This document shows, piece by piece, positions 1 to 8,442 of a stretch of 64,000 nt of DNA (the stretch's first letter is position 1; every line of letters begins with the position of its first letter). The notes beneath the pieces were generated by a model that saw only the letters and a program-made list of their open reading frames with translations, ran no database searches and was not told where the DNA came from. Origin of the DNA: Aquaspirillum sp. LM1 (GTDB taxonomy: Bacteria; Pseudomonadota; Gammaproteobacteria; Burkholderiales; Aquaspirillaceae); assembly GCF_002002905.1 (NCBI RefSeq), contig NZ_CP019509.1, positions 1,116,001 to 1,180,000 of the forward strand, read 5' to 3'. The translations under genes and the position numbers were made by a program.

Positions 1-1
1 T

Positions 2-1588
2 CTGGCCCTGGTGATCCTGGCCGTGGTGGGCTTTCTGGCGCTGGGCGGCATGGTGCTGCGCTCGGAATACCTGGCCTTGCGCGCCGCCAGCGTGGACAAG
101 CTGACCACGCTGACCGAAAGCGCGCTGTACATCATCCGTCACTATGAAGAAGCGGCCAGCCAGGGGCAGATGGGCGAAGCTGACGCCAAGGCGCAGGCCA
201 AGCGGGCGGTGATGGCATCGCGCTACGGCAAGGATGGCTATTTTTTCATTTTTGACGCCCAGCTCAATTACGTGGGCCACCCGCTCAAGCCGGCGCTGGA
301 CGGCACCAGCGTGTACAAGCTGAAAGACGCCAAGGGGCGGAATCTGGGCGAGCTGTTTGCCAAGGCGGTGGCCGATGGCAGTGGGCTGGCATCGTATGAC
401 TGGATCAAGCCAGGTGACTCGGACGAAACTGAAAAAATCTCCAAGGTATTGCGCAGCCAGCGGTGGCACTGGGTGGTAGGCACTGGCCAGCATATTGAAG
501 ACATCAACCGCGAAATCTGGCAGTCGGCCATCAATCTGCTGGTGATCATGGGTCTGGGTACGCTGCTCTTGCTGCTGGCCGGCATGGCGATTGCGCGCAA
601 TATTGTCCGCCAGTTGGGCGGCGAACCGGTGTATGCCGCCGAAGTGGTGGCCAGCATTGCCAGCGGCAACCTGAATACCCCGATCATCGAGCGCGGCCAG
701 GGCTTGCTCAGCGCCATTGCCAGCATGCAAACCCAGCTGCGCACCATGGTTGGCCAGGTAGCCGAGCAGGCCAACCGGCTGATGGACATGTCCAAGGGCT
801 TGTCCGGCCATGTCGAGCATCTGTCCACCGCCGCCCAGAGCCAGAGCGAATCGGCCTCGGCCATGGCCGCCTCGGTAGAGCAGATGACCGTCAGCATCAA
901 TGAAATTGCCAGCCATGCCGGCGAGGCGCGCGATATCAGCCAGAATGCCGGCCAGCAGTCGCATGACAGTGGTCAGGTGGTGCGCCGTGCCGCCGAGGAA
1001 ATGGCCGAGATCAATGGTTCGGTGGAGGCTGCATCGCATACGCTGACCACGCTGGTGCAGGACGTGGGGGGGATTAGTTCGATTGTCGGGGTGATTCGTG
1101 ACGTGGCCGACCAGACCAATCTGCTGGCGCTCAACGCCGCGATTGAAGCTGCCCGCGCTGGTGAACAAGGCCGGGGCTTTGCCGTGGTGGCCGATGAGGT
1201 GCGCAAGCTGGCGGAACGCACCGCCAAGGCCACCGGGGAAATTACTGACCGAATTCACCATATCCAGCACTTGTCCGGCCAGTCGCGTGCCAGCATGGAC
1301 GCCGCCGTGCAGCGGATGACCGATGGCGTGACCCTGGCGCGTGAAGGCGGCGAGGCGATTGGCACCATCGAAAGCCACTCCAATCAGGTGGTGGCCACGG
1401 TCAACGATATTTCCCTGGCGCTGAAAGAGCAAAGCCTGGCCAGCAACGACATTGCCCAGCGTATTGAGCAGATTGCCCGTGGCGCTGGCGACACCGCTAC
1501 GGCGGTGCAGGCGGCGGCGCTGGCCAGCAGCGAAATGCACGCCGTGGCCGCCAGCCTGCAAACCTCGGTGCGTGGCTTTCGTACCTGA
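2..1588 (+). CDS. Methyl-accepting chemotaxis protein, 5' end outside the window
   Basis: This is a membrane chemoreceptor that would signal to CheA/CheW. The frame is open from base 2, and the first visible residues are hydrophobic ([14 protein letters not shown]), so they are the end of the first membrane segment and the true start lies upstream. A single Cache ligand-binding domain follows (about residues 20-165, hallmark [11 protein letters not shown]), then a second membrane segment (about 173-195), a HAMP region, and the cytoplasmic signalling coiled coil. The conserved tip ([19 protein letters not shown]) is intact. There is no C-terminal CheR-binding pentapeptide. The ligand cannot be read from sequence; Cache domains of this type often bind small organic acids. 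Confidence 0.93.
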   Translation: MALVILAVVGFLALGGMVLRSEYLALRAASVDKLTTLTESALYIIRHYEEAASQGQMGEADAKAQAKRAVMASRYGKDGYFFIFDAQLNYVGHPLKPALDGTSVYKLKDAKGRNLGELFAKAVADGSGLASYDWIKPGDSDETEKISKVLRSQRWHWVVGTGQHIEDINREIWQSAINLLVIMGLGTLLLLLAGMAIARNIVRQLGGEPVYAAEVVASIASGNLNTPIIERGQGLLSAIASMQTQLRTMVGQVAEQANRLMDMSKGLSGHVEHLSTAAQSQSESASAMAASVEQMTVSINEIASHAGEARDISQNAGQQSHDSGQVVRRAAEEMAEINGSVEAASHTLTTLVQDVGGISSIVGVIRDVADQTNLLALNAAIEAARAGEQGRGFAVVADEVRKLAERTAKATGEITDRIHHIQHLSGQSRASMDAAVQRMTDGVTLAREGGEAIGTIESHSNQVVATVNDISLALKEQSLASNDIAQRIEQIARGAGDTATAVQAAALASSEMHAVAASLQTSVRGFRT

Positions 1589-1617
1589 GTCATGAACGTT
1601 GAGCCATGAAAGCCATG

Positions 1618-1645
1618 AAAAAGCCCTGATGGCTCAGGGCTTTTT
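1618..1645. terminator. Intrinsic terminator after the chemoreceptor gene
   Basis: The stem GCCCTGA/TCAGGGC with a 4-nt loop is flanked by A5 and T5, so it can work in both directions. It lies between the chemoreceptor gene and the convergent bamD. Confidence 0.85.
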
Positions 1646-1671
1646 CATGATGGCTGCCGGACAGCGCTTAA

Positions 1672-1764
1672 GGAAACGCTGAAAAAATCGTCATCCCCGC
1701 GAAGGCGGGAATCCAGGGTGTTGCTTTTGGCAAAAACGATTTTTCTGAATCAATCAGCGCTTCC
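1672..1764 (-). mobile_element. MITE-like element, copy 1 (93 bp)
   Basis: The ends GGAAACGCTGA and TCAGCGCTTCC are imperfect inverted repeats, and a TTAA duplication flanks the element (1668-1671 and 1765-1768). Read on the minus strand it matches the 109-bp copies at 43199, 62667 and 63741 but lacks about 16 internal bases. It holds a dRS3-like core with one mismatch. The right-hand TTAA overlaps the bamD stop codon. It has no coding capacity. Confidence 0.8.
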
Positions 1765-2559
1765 TTAACGCCAGAACTGATACCACGGCATATCCTGATA
1801 CACCCAGGGCGATTTCAGATAGCGGCTGTTCGGGTAGCTCGTGACCAGCACCCGCTGGCTGTCTTCGGCCAGTTTCGGCAGTTTCAGCTCGGTGTAGGCG
1901 GTGACCATCAGCGCCAAGGCTTCTTCGGTGTAACCCGCGTCGGCAAACTCGCGAATGGTGGCCTGGGCGCGGTTGACCGCCGCCAGGTACGCCTTGCGTT
2001 TCATGTAATAGCGCGCCACGTGCATTTCATTGGCGGCCATGGCGTCCACCAGGATGGCCATTTTTTTCTTGCCGTCTTCCGCATACGGGCTTTGCGGGAA
2101 GCGGGTAATCAGCTCGCGAAACGCCTGGAACGACTCGCGCGCGGCGCGCGGATCGCGTTCGGACAAATCCTGCCCGGTCCAGCGGGTCAGCAGCGATTCA
2201 TCTTCGTTGAAATGCACCAGGCCCTTCAGGTAGTAGATGTAATCCAGGTTGGGGTGGGCCGGGTGCAGTTTGATGAAACGGTCGCACGCCGCCAGCGCCA
2301 GTTGGGCTTCCCTATCCTTGAAATGGGTGTACGCGAGGTCCATTTGCGCTTGCTGCGCAAAGCGTCCGTACGGAAAACGCGCTTCCAGCGTTTCGTATAG
2401 CTGCACAGCGCGCGTATAATTGCCACTGTTCAATTCGTCGCGGGCCTCGCCGTAGAGTCTTTCTACCGGCCAGCCTCGCGTTTCATCAGCAGGTCCCTTG
2501 GTGGACGAACATGCCACCAGACCTGCCGCCATCAGCATTGCAGCAACGATTTTTTTCAT
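1765..2559 (-). CDS. bamD: Outer membrane assembly lipoprotein BamD (ComL)
   Basis: BamD is an essential lipoprotein of the BAM complex, which folds beta-barrel proteins into the outer membrane. The 264-residue product has a lipoprotein signal peptide with lipobox LVAC (lipidated Cys17), followed by TPR-type helical repeats (for example YGEARDELNSGNYTRAVQLY, then FAQQAQMDLAYTHF). Its length is normal for the family. Its start codon overlaps that of the divergent rluD, so the promoter must lie inside rluD. A MITE-like element abuts its stop codon. Confidence 0.95.
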   Translation of the reverse strand: MKKIVAAMLMAAGLVACSSTKGPADETRGWPVERLYGEARDELNSGNYTRAVQLYETLEARFPYGRFAQQAQMDLAYTHFKDREAQLALAACDRFIKLHPAHPNLDYIYYLKGLVHFNEDESLLTRWTGQDLSERDPRAARESFQAFRELITRFPQSPYAEDGKKKMAILVDAMAANEMHVARYYMKRKAYLAAVNRAQATIREFADAGYTEEALALMVTAYTELKLPKLAEDSQRVLVTSYPNSRYLKSPWVYQDMPWYQFWR

Positions 2560-3622
2560 GAGCCATCCTTACGACAGTTCCGAAGATTATAACGACTTAT
2601 CCGAAAACCGTGTCGTCCAGATACCGACGGAATTGGCAGGCGAGCGGCTGGATGCCGCTCTTGCCCGTTTATTTCCGGTGTATTCGCGCTCACGGCTGCA
2701 ACAATGGATCAAGGACGGCCACGTGTTGGTCAACGGCGAAACCGCCCTGGGCAAGCAAAAGATGTACGGTGGCGAGCAGATTCTGCTCGACGCCCCGCCC
2801 CCGCCAGAGATCAGCGCATTCACCGCCGAGGACATTCCGTTCCCGGTGGTTTACGAAGACGAACACCTGCTGGTGATCGACAAACCCGCCGGGCTGGTGG
2901 TGCACCCGGCGGCCGGCAATTGGTCCGGCACCCTGCTCAACGGCCTGTTGCACTACTGCCCCAGCCTGACCCAGCTGCCGCGCGCCGGCATTGTGCACCG
3001 GCTGGACAAGGACACCAGCGGCCTGATGGTGGTGGCCAAAACCCAGCTGGCGCAAACCGACCTGGTGCGCCAGTTGCAGGCGCGCACGGTCAAGCGCCAT
3101 TACCGCGCCGTGGCCGACGGCCTGGTGCGCCAGTCCGGTGCCATCGACGCCGCCATTGGCCGCGACCCACGCAACCGGCTGAAAATGGCCGTGGTGAATT
3201 TTGGTGGCAAGCCGGCGGTCACCCATGTGGAAGTGGTTGAACGCCTGCTGGCGCACACCCTGGTGGAATGCCGGCTGGAAACTGGCCGCACCCACCAGAT
3301 TCGCGTACACATGCAAAAAGCCGGGCACCCGCTGGCGGGTGATCCGCTGTATGGCAATCCGCGCCACGCCATGAGCAATACCGCCCGCGAGGCGGTGGCG
3401 CTGCTGGGCCGTCAGGCGCTGCACGCCTACCGGCTGGCGCTGGTGCATCCGGCGACGGGCGAAACGCTGGAATGGAAATCCCGCCTGCCTGCCGATATCC
3501 GCGCCTTGCTGGCGGTACTGCGTGCCGAAGCTGGCCACGCTCACCACGCGCCGGACCTGGACGACGACGAGGATGACGGCGACGACGATGGCTGGGAGAT
3601 CATCTACACCCGCGAGGAGTAA
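2558..3622 (+). CDS. rluD: 23S rRNA pseudouridine synthase RluD
   Basis: RluD isomerises uridines in helix 69 of 23S rRNA (U1911/1915/1917 in E. coli). An N-terminal S4 RNA-binding domain (about residues 15-75) precedes the catalytic domain, which has the motif HRLDKDTSG carrying the catalytic Asp. The motif GRTHQIRVHMQ is also present. The ATG at 2558 is used because the S4 domain begins soon after it and no later start fits. The product ends in a strongly acidic tail (DLDDDEDDGDDDG) that is not typical of E. coli RluD. The start overlaps the bamD start in a shared CATG. Confidence 0.93.
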   Translation: MSHPYDSSEDYNDLSENRVVQIPTELAGERLDAALARLFPVYSRSRLQQWIKDGHVLVNGETALGKQKMYGGEQILLDAPPPPEISAFTAEDIPFPVVYEDEHLLVIDKPAGLVVHPAAGNWSGTLLNGLLHYCPSLTQLPRAGIVHRLDKDTSGLMVVAKTQLAQTDLVRQLQARTVKRHYRAVADGLVRQSGAIDAAIGRDPRNRLKMAVVNFGGKPAVTHVEVVERLLAHTLVECRLETGRTHQIRVHMQKAGHPLAGDPLYGNPRHAMSNTAREAVALLGRQALHAYRLALVHPATGETLEWKSRLPADIRALLAVLRAEAGHAHHAPDLDDDEDDGDDDGWEIIYTREE

Positions 3623-3735
3623 CAAACGCGCGGCAAAACCCGTCTTGGCGCAGGCTCCGGCAGTGCTGTTGCTGCCATCTGGCATTCCCCCTAGCCAAAC
3701 CGGCGCGGGGGTTTTATAATCCGACGCTCTTACCC

Positions 3736-3825
3736 GGAAGCGTGGCTGAGTGGTTTAAGGCAGCGGTCTTGAAAACCGTCGGGGATGTGAGTCCCCCGTG
3801 AGTTCGAATCTCACCGCTTCCGCCA
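3736..3825 (+). tRNA. tRNA-Ser(UGA)
   Basis: This is a 90-nt class II tRNA. The acceptor stem is GGAAGCG/CGCTTCC with discriminator G and an encoded CCA. The anticodon loop CTTGAAA gives anticodon TGA. The long variable arm (GGGGATGTGAGTCCCC) is typical of tRNA-Ser, and the T-loop TTCGAAT is normal. A TATAAT box at about 3715-3720 is a plausible -10 element. Confidence 0.97.
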
Positions 3826-3828
3826 GAT

Positions 3829-3872
3829 CAAAACAAAACCCCCTTGAGCAATCAAGGGGGTTTTGTTTTGAT
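3829..3872. terminator. Strong terminator after tRNA-Ser
   Basis: A near-perfect stem (AACCCCCTTGA/TCAAGGGGGTT) extends through AAAAC/GTTTT with a GCAA loop and ends in a T-rich tail. Confidence 0.9.
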
Positions 3873-4069
3873 CTGGTCAGTGTGGTGTCGTGGCCAGGAC
3901 AGCCCCGTGTCAAATGGGCAGGATAGCACCAGGGCTAGGGCAAAAAGCGCCAACGCCATGGACAGCCAACCAGCCGGCGGCGCTTTTGCAGTGACAACGA
4001 CACACCCATACCCAATCCCGCCCCCGCCGATATAATACCCCCCTCTTCTTGCTGTCCCCCGGAGGCGCC

Positions 4070-5518
4070 ATGTCCACCACCCTGCCCGCTGTCTTGATTG
4101 TGGACGATGAAATCCGTTCGCTGGAAACCCTGCGCCGCACGCTGGAAGAAGCGTTTGAAGTATTTACCGCCGCCAGCACCGACGACGCGCTGGCCATCCT
4201 GCAAAGCGAGTTTGTCCATGTGGTGATCAGCGACCAGCGCATGCCGGACATGACCGGGGTGGCGTTCCTGAAAATTGTCCGCGAGCGCTGGCCTGAGGTG
4301 GCGCGCATCATCCTGTCTGGCTACGCCGACAACGCCGACATCATTGCCGCCATCAACGAAGCCGGGATTTACCAGTACCTGCTCAAGCCCTGGCGGCCAG
4401 ATGCGCTGCTGCTGACCGTGCAGGGCGCGGCGCGGCTGGGAATGTTGCAGCGGGAAAACGAGCTGATCAATATCGAGCTGAAAGCCAGCGAGCCGTGGAT
4501 GCGCAGCCGGGTGGCGGCCAAGCGCCAGCAGGCATCGGATGCGTTTGCCATGAGCAGCATCACCCGCGCCGCCAACAGCCCGCTCAACCGCATCTGCACA
4601 CTGCTGACCAAGGTGGCGATACACGACATTGCCGTGCTGATTGAAGGCGAATCCGGGGTGGGCAAGGAGCTGCTGGCGCGTGCGCTACATTACGCCAGCC
4701 ACCGCGCCCAGCGCCCGTTTGTGGGCGAAAACTGTGCGGCGCTGCCGGAGCAGTTGCTGGAAAGCGTGCTGTTTGGCCACAAGCGCGGCGCGTTTACCGG
4801 AGCCTATCAGGACCACGTTGGGCTATTTCAGCAGGCTGACGGCGGCACCATCTTTCTGGACGAAATCGGCGAAACTTCGCCAGCGTTTCAGGCCAAGCTG
4901 CTGCGGGTGCTGCAGGAAGGCGAAATCCGCCCGGTGGGCAGTTCGCGCTCGCTGAAGGTGGATGTGCGCGTGGTGTCGGCCACCAACCGCACCCTGGCCG
5001 ATCTGGTGCAGCAGGGGCGTTTCCGCGAAGACTTGTACTACCGGCTGTCGCCGTTTGCCGTGGTGACGCCGCCGCTGCGCGAGCGCCCGGAAGATATTCC
5101 GCTGATTGCGCTGGATTTGCTTGAGCGCATGCGCGCCAGCTTTGGCCAGCCCGACGCGCTGTTCAGCCCGGCCACGCTGGTGTGCCTGCAAAACTACCGC
5201 TGGCCGGGTAATGTGCGCCAGCTGAAAAACGAAATCCAGCGCATGCTGGCGCTGGCCGAGGGTGCCGTGCTCAGCCCGGACTTGCTGTCGCCGCAGGTGC
5301 TGCACGCCGGCGATGAATCGCAGCAGGAAGAACTGGCGTTTCTGGGCAGCGTGCGCGGTGACCTGAAAGAACGGCTGGACCAGCTGGAAAGCCAGATCAT
5401 CCGCGAAACCCTTACCCGCCACCGCTGGAACAAAACCCGCGCCGCCAGCGAGCTGGGCCTGTCGCGGGTGGGCCTGCGCAACAAACTGGTGCGCTACGGG
5501 CTGGAACCCAAGGGCTGA
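4070..5518 (+). CDS. Sigma-54-dependent response regulator, HupR/HoxA-like
   Basis: This 482-residue protein is an NtrC-class activator. The receiver domain (about 1-120) has the acidic pair DDE, the phospho-acceptor in ISDQRMPDMTG and the conserved Lys in LLKPW. The central AAA+ domain carries Walker A (GESGVGKE), the sigma-54 contact loop GAFTGA and Walker B (IFLDEIGE). The C-terminal Fis-type HTH is NKTRAASELGLSRVGLRNKL. The start is the ATG preceded by GGAGG. The receiver and linker resemble HupR/HoxA regulators. No histidine kinase or hydrogenase gene is adjacent, so its stimulus and targets are unknown. Confidence 0.9.
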   Translation: MSTTLPAVLIVDDEIRSLETLRRTLEEAFEVFTAASTDDALAILQSEFVHVVISDQRMPDMTGVAFLKIVRERWPEVARIILSGYADNADIIAAINEAGIYQYLLKPWRPDALLLTVQGAARLGMLQRENELINIELKASEPWMRSRVAAKRQQASDAFAMSSITRAANSPLNRICTLLTKVAIHDIAVLIEGESGVGKELLARALHYASHRAQRPFVGENCAALPEQLLESVLFGHKRGAFTGAYQDHVGLFQQADGGTIFLDEIGETSPAFQAKLLRVLQEGEIRPVGSSRSLKVDVRVVSATNRTLADLVQQGRFREDLYYRLSPFAVVTPPLRERPEDIPLIALDLLERMRASFGQPDALFSPATLVCLQNYRWPGNVRQLKNEIQRMLALAEGAVLSPDLLSPQVLHAGDESQQEELAFLGSVRGDLKERLDQLESQIIRETLTRHRWNKTRAASELGLSRVGLRNKLVRYGLEPKG

Positions 5519-5547
5519 TGGCAATGATCGTCGGGGGCAACACACGC

Positions 5548-6180
5548 TTATTTGCGCACCCGTCCCAGCGTCAGCCCGTACAGTGCCATGCGCGCCAGCT
5601 TCTTCAGGCTGGGAGCCAGCATCAGGCTGTACCAGGAAAATTTCCAGTACGCGGTTTTATGCCGCAACGACAATAATTTGTCGCCGTAGGCAACCATCAC
5701 ATCGTCCAGATAAGCCAGATCCAGCGCCAGAATCAGATTGCAGCTGTTCAGGTGGTCAATGTGGTTCTGGGTCAGCGTGGCGCTGGCGCGGGTTACATTA
5801 TTGTGATGGCGGCGATAGCGGCCCAGCACTTCATCCAGATAGTGAATTTCACCGCCGTTGTGCAGGGTTTCCACCCAGTACAGCCAGTCAGACGCCACGG
5901 GAATGGCCGGGTTGAAGCCATGTTTTGGGGTGCGCTCGCGGCGCACCATGGTCGAGCAGGCACCATTGAAGGTGCCATGGCGGATGGCGGTGTGCACATC
6001 ACCGGACAGCTTGGTTCTTTCATTGAAAAAATACAGCGTGGCGTCGGTTTCCGACTGGAACACATCCAGATTGTGGTAGCACACGCTGCAGTGCGGGTGC
6101 GCTTCCATATGCGCCACTTGCTTGCTGATCTTGCCGGGCACCGGGTCAAGTTCCGCCTGGCGATGCTGCCATGGTCGCAC
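5548..6180 (-). pseudogene. Truncated GT2-family glycosyltransferase remnant
   Basis: The product aligns only with the C-terminal two thirds of family 2 glycosyltransferases, the part after the nucleotide-sugar site (PGKISKQVAHMEAHPHCSVC, then DWLYWVETLHNGG and LDEVLGRYRRHHNN). The N-terminal GT-A half with the DxD motif is absent. Upstream, the frame runs straight into the 3' end of the XRE regulator gene, so the first residues are not homologous. A deletion appears to have removed the 5' half. It is probably inactive. Confidence 0.75.
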
Positions 6181-6754
6181 GGGCGCTGCCGGCGTAATGG
6201 ATCAGATTATGAAACACGGTTGGCGTGGCCCCGCTATTGCGGTAGCCATGCGCCTGGTCGGCAGCAAAGCGCAGCGCCTGGCCCGCGTTCAGCGGCTGCC
6301 AGCTACCGTTGAGCCAGAGATCCAGACAGCCGGCAATCACCAGCACATATTCGCTCACCCCGGTCACATGCGCGTCAGCCAGGCGCTGGTAGCCGGGGGG
6401 CAGGGTCAGTTCAAACAGTTCAAACCCCACCGCCGGATCATAAGGAAACACCGGTGCCACCAGCATGGCGTCGCTGGCCGGTTGCCGGCGCAAAGCGTGG
6501 GCATCACGCCGTTCTGGCGGGCGCGGCGGCGCAGCCGGGGCCTGCGACGGCTCCAGCAGCTGCGACAGCGACAGCTGCAAGCCGCCGGCCAGCTTCCACA
6601 GCGTGGCCACCGTCGGGCTGGATTCGCCGCGTTCAATCTGGCCCAGCATGGCCTTGCTCACGCCAGTGGCGGCGGCGGTGTGGTCCAGACTCCAGCCGCG
6701 CGCCTTGCGCAGCGCACGCAAGGTGTCGCCCAGGGCAGTGGGGGAAGCACTCAT
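6146..6754 (-). CDS. XRE-family regulator with C-terminal cupin, YdcN/SutR-like
   Basis: A DNA-binding HTH_3 domain (about residues 8-65: LRALRKARGWSLDHTAAATG, then SKAMLGQIERGESSPTVATL) is followed by a proline-rich linker and a cupin domain (about 110-190). It is divergent from the BenE/YdcO transporter gene, the same pairing as ydcN-ydcO in E. coli, and two matched inverted repeats lie between them. The last residues (ASPGGT) come from sequence at the deletion junction with the glycosyltransferase remnant, so the native C-terminus may be altered. Confidence 0.85.
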   Translation of the reverse strand: MSASPTALGDTLRALRKARGWSLDHTAAATGVSKAMLGQIERGESSPTVATLWKLAGGLQLSLSQLLEPSQAPAAPPRPPERRDAHALRRQPASDAMLVAPVFPYDPAVGFELFELTLPPGYQRLADAHVTGVSEYVLVIAGCLDLWLNGSWQPLNAGQALRFAADQAHGYRNSGATPTVFHNLIHYAGSARATMAASPGGT

Positions 6755-6847
6755 CAGGCATCAGGCTCCAGATTCAGCAGGCCACCCCATGACACTGCAT
6801 GGCGCGGGGTAGCATGAAAATACTCAAAATAAAAACAGGTTGGGCTA

Positions 6848-6899
6848 TTGTGCGTAATAGCGCACAAGGGGTAGCATGCGCTGTGCGTCATCACGCACA
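6848..6899. promoter_or_regulatory. Two matched operator-like inverted repeats
   Basis: TTGTGCG-N6-CGCACAA (6848-6867) and TGTGCGT-CATC-ACGCACA (6882-6899) share the core GTGCG-N6-CGCAC. Their centres are 33 bp apart, about three helical turns. They lie between the XRE regulator and the transporter and are the likely operators of that regulator. Confidence 0.7.
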
Positions 6900-6960
6900 C
6901 TTTTGTCATTACAGCACAGTTGCCAGGGCCTTGCACCCACTGTGCCCGCCAGGAGCCGCC

Positions 6961-8118
6961 ATGCGCCGTTATTTCAATCCATCCCATTTGTCTGCCGGCC
7001 TGATTGCCGTGCTGGTGGGCTACACCAGTTCGGCGGCCATCATTTTCCAGGCGGCCACCGCCGCCGGGGCCACCCCGGCGCAAACCAGTTCGTGGCTGTG
7101 GGCGCTGGGCGTGGGCATGGGGCTTACCAGCCTGGGCCTGTCGTGGTGGCATAAAATGCCAGTGCTCACCGCCTGGTCCACCCCCGGCGCGGCGCTGCTG
7201 GTCACCGCGCTGGCCGGGCTGTCGATGGGCGAGGCGGTGGGGGCGTTCCTGTTTGCCTCGGCGCTGGCGCTGCTGTGCGGCATCACCGGCTGGTTTGACA
7301 CGCTGATGCGCTGGGTACCCAAGGCCATGGCTGCCGCCATGCTGGCCGGGGTGTTGCTGCGTTTTGGTCTGGGCACGTTCACCGCATTGCCCAGCCAGCC
7401 CTGGCTGGTGGGCAGCATGCTGCTGGGCTTTTTGCTGCTGCGCCGCTGGGTTCCGCGTTTTGCCGTGCCGCTGACCCTGCTGCTGGGCCTGGCGGTGGCG
7501 GCGGGGCAGGGGCTGATTCACACCGAGGCGCTGACGGTATCGCTGGCCCAGCCGGTGTGGATGGCCCCCAGTTTTTCCTGGACCGCGCTGATTGGCGTGG
7601 GGCTGCCGCTGTTTGTGGTCACCCTGGCGTCACAAAACGTGCCCGGCGTGGCGGTGCTGCGCGCCAATGGCTACACCCTGCCGGTATCACCACTGGTGGG
7701 CTGGACTGGCGCGGCCGGGGTGCTGCTGGCACCGTTTGGCGGGTTTTCGTTTAACCTGGCTGCCATTACTGCCGCCATCTGCATGAGCCCGGACGCCGAC
7801 CCTGATCCGGCCCAGCGCTATCGGGCGTCGATCTGGGCGGGGATTTTCTATCTGGGCACCGGCCTGCTCGGTGCCACGGTGGTCGGGCTGTTTACTGCAC
7901 TGCCGCAGGCACTGATTGTCACCATCGCTGGCCTGGCGCTATTGGGGACGATTGGCAATGGCCTGGCTGCCGCACTGGAACACCCGGCAGAGCGCGACGC
8001 GGCGCTGATGACCTTTGTGGTGACCGCGTCGGGAATGTCATTGTTTGGCATTGGCAGCGCCTTCTGGGGCCTGCTGCTGGGCGGGCTGACCGCCTGGCTG
8101 CAACAGCGCAGCCGGTGA
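6961..8118 (+). CDS. BenE-family (YdcO-like) membrane transporter
   Basis: This 385-residue protein has 11-12 hydrophobic segments. It belongs to the benzoate/H+ symporter (BenE) family, with N-terminal SAGLIAVLVGYTSSAAIIFQ and the motif TAWSTPGAALL. The start is the ATG at 6961, preceded by AGGAG. The true substrate of YdcO-type members is uncertain; benzoate is only the family's founding substrate. It is probably controlled by the divergent XRE-cupin protein. Confidence 0.9.
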   Translation: MRRYFNPSHLSAGLIAVLVGYTSSAAIIFQAATAAGATPAQTSSWLWALGVGMGLTSLGLSWWHKMPVLTAWSTPGAALLVTALAGLSMGEAVGAFLFASALALLCGITGWFDTLMRWVPKAMAAAMLAGVLLRFGLGTFTALPSQPWLVGSMLLGFLLLRRWVPRFAVPLTLLLGLAVAAGQGLIHTEALTVSLAQPVWMAPSFSWTALIGVGLPLFVVTLASQNVPGVAVLRANGYTLPVSPLVGWTGAAGVLLAPFGGFSFNLAAITAAICMSPDADPDPAQRYRASIWAGIFYLGTGLLGATVVGLFTALPQALIVTIAGLALLGTIGNGLAAALEHPAERDAALMTFVVTASGMSLFGIGSAFWGLLLGGLTAWLQQRSR

Positions 8119-8442
8119 GGCACCGGGCTCGCGGCGTGACCGGGGTGTCGCCAATGCCGGGCGACGCCCCGGTGTGACAGGCCTGTGACACTGATTCAGA
8201 ATTAAGCCTTGCTTTTCAGTACGGTTTATCAGATACTGACGGATTGCCGCTCGGCCTTGCCTCCAGATTCGATCTGGTGGTTCATCGTCTCTCCGACCCT
8301 CTGTCGATCCTGTTGCTGTGATCGACCACCTTACGGTTGGCATTCGATGTTCATGACATGCCGCCGCCGTCTTGCTGCCTGCTAGTTTGACGCCTGCCCT
8401 GCCGAGCTCCATTGACCTCGTATCCATACAAAGGAAGTTCCC
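8119..8442 (+). promoter_or_regulatory. Long non-coding leader upstream of the RNA helicase
   Basis: No supportable ORF lies in these 324 bp. The stretch contains several short inverted repeats and ends in AAGGAAG, a Shine-Dalgarno sequence for the helicase. Cold-shock RNA helicase genes often have long, regulated 5' UTRs; that this one does is inference. Confidence 0.35.
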
